Source: Lachnospiraceae bacterium
Lineage (GTDB): Bacteria; Bacillota; Clostridia; Lachnospirales; Lachnospiraceae
Reading direction: 5' to 3'
Assembly: GCA_014804675.1 (NCBI GenBank)
Contig: JAAUZH010000013.1
Coordinates: 1 to 64,000 of the forward strand
DNA: 64,000 bases
Position 1 is the first letter of the stretch. The number at the start of each line of letters is the position of its first letter. The position numbers and the translations under genes are program-made. Positions 63,762-64,000 of the stretch are shown one piece after another. Below the pieces are notes generated by a model, which saw only the letters and a list, made by a program, of their open reading frames with translations, did not search any database and was not told where the DNA came from.

Positions 63762-64000
63762 TCAAAATTTGAAACTTGTAATTACCTGAAAGGTTTTCCA
63801 CTTTCCCGTTTTTTCTCTCCAGATAAAAAGCACCGCACGAATCAGCCAATCGCACACCATAGCAAGCGCAATGCCAATGACGCCCATCTGCAGGACGATT
63901 CCTAAAAGCCAGGATAAAAACAGGCGTACAGCAATGGTAGATATGACAGAAACATACATCGTAAATTTCACATCACCTGCCCCGCGAAGCCCATAGCTGA
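63762..64000 (-). CDS. MATE-family efflux protein, C-terminal part only
   Basis: The last 79 codons of a membrane protein whose start lies beyond the window. The fragment begins SYGLRGAGDVKF, the conserved loop before a MATE helix, followed by two hydrophobic segments and a basic tail. The family exports drugs or metabolites with Na+ or H+. It ends 18 bp before the flavodoxin gene. Confidence 0.75.
   Translation of the reverse strand, partial: SYGLRGAGDVKFTMYVSVISTIAVRLFLSWLLGIVLQMGVIGIALAMVCDWLIRAVLFIWREKTGKWKTFQVITSFKF

Overview
The window looks like part of the chromosome of a low-to-mid G+C, spore-forming, anaerobic member of the Clostridia, most likely a gut Lachnospiraceae (Ruminococcus/Mediterraneibacter/Blautia-like). 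The reasons are a group-B-type [FeFe] hydrogenase, a probable Re-citrate synthase, a SpoIID-type protein, a Phe T-box before pheST, AGGAGG ribosome binding sites, BspA-like leucine-rich surface proteins with a class B sortase, and a small Cys/Gly-rich protein of the kind seen in spore formers. The assignment rests on gene families read by eye, not on a database search.

Layout. 1-0.25 kb: one end of a probable IS256-family element beside a decayed copy of a structured repeat. 0.26-6.5 kb: GNAT acetyltransferase, a hypothetical gene, a UvrD/PcrA-type helicase overlapping gltX, and the hydrogenase. 6.6-9.4 kb: accessory patch with one repeat copy and four broken genes (GNAT, SnoaL-like, Xre regulator, DUF3990) among two intact ones. 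9.7-13 kb: secreted Ig-like-domain protein, coiled-coil protein, and a zinc-ribbon/SHOCT-like protein. 13.3-20.7 kb: SGNH-like protein and MBOAT O-acyltransferase separated by a two-component system and an ABC exporter. 20.8-24.2 kb: Re-citrate synthase, a GntR regulator and isocitrate dehydrogenase, behind a promoter with a palindromic operator. 24.2-33.9 kb: sortase B, two large leucine-rich repeat wall proteins, and a cytosolic subtilase. 34-36.3 kb: Cys/Gly-rich protein, an unknown gene pair and a membrane protein with a Met-rich tail. 36.4-45 kb: leuS, an OFA-type MFS transporter, a large unknown membrane protein, a frameshifted exported protein and an EF-G paralogue. 45-45.7 kb: two opposed copies of the structured repeat. 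45.7-49.2 kb: plus-strand aromatic operon (DAHP synthase, prephenate dehydrogenase, EPSP synthase). 49.4-58.5 kb: PilZ protein, queA-pheT-pheS behind a T-box, YihY-family protein and SpoIID-like protein. 58.6-58.8 kb: a probable 6S RNA. 58.9-64 kb: HAD phosphatase, ZIP transporter, a cobalamin-riboswitch-controlled DUF4430 lipoprotein plus ECF S-component, iron alcohol dehydrogenase, flavodoxin and a partial MATE exporter.

The most unusual signal is a family of about 140-bp elements (6641-6780, 45132-45269, 45375-45522, with decayed relatives near 140-221 and 55148-55190). They share a conserved core but carry long outer arms (31-36 bp) whose sequence differs from copy to copy while each stays self-complementary, including compensatory changes and G.U-type pairs. 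That pattern points to a maintained structured RNA or DNA hairpin that moves or is copied. Secondary points of interest are the B12-riboswitch uptake pair, the sortase B locus with two substrates carrying a shared (S/T)PxTG-type signal, the Re-citrate synthase module, and the decaying DUF3990 pair.
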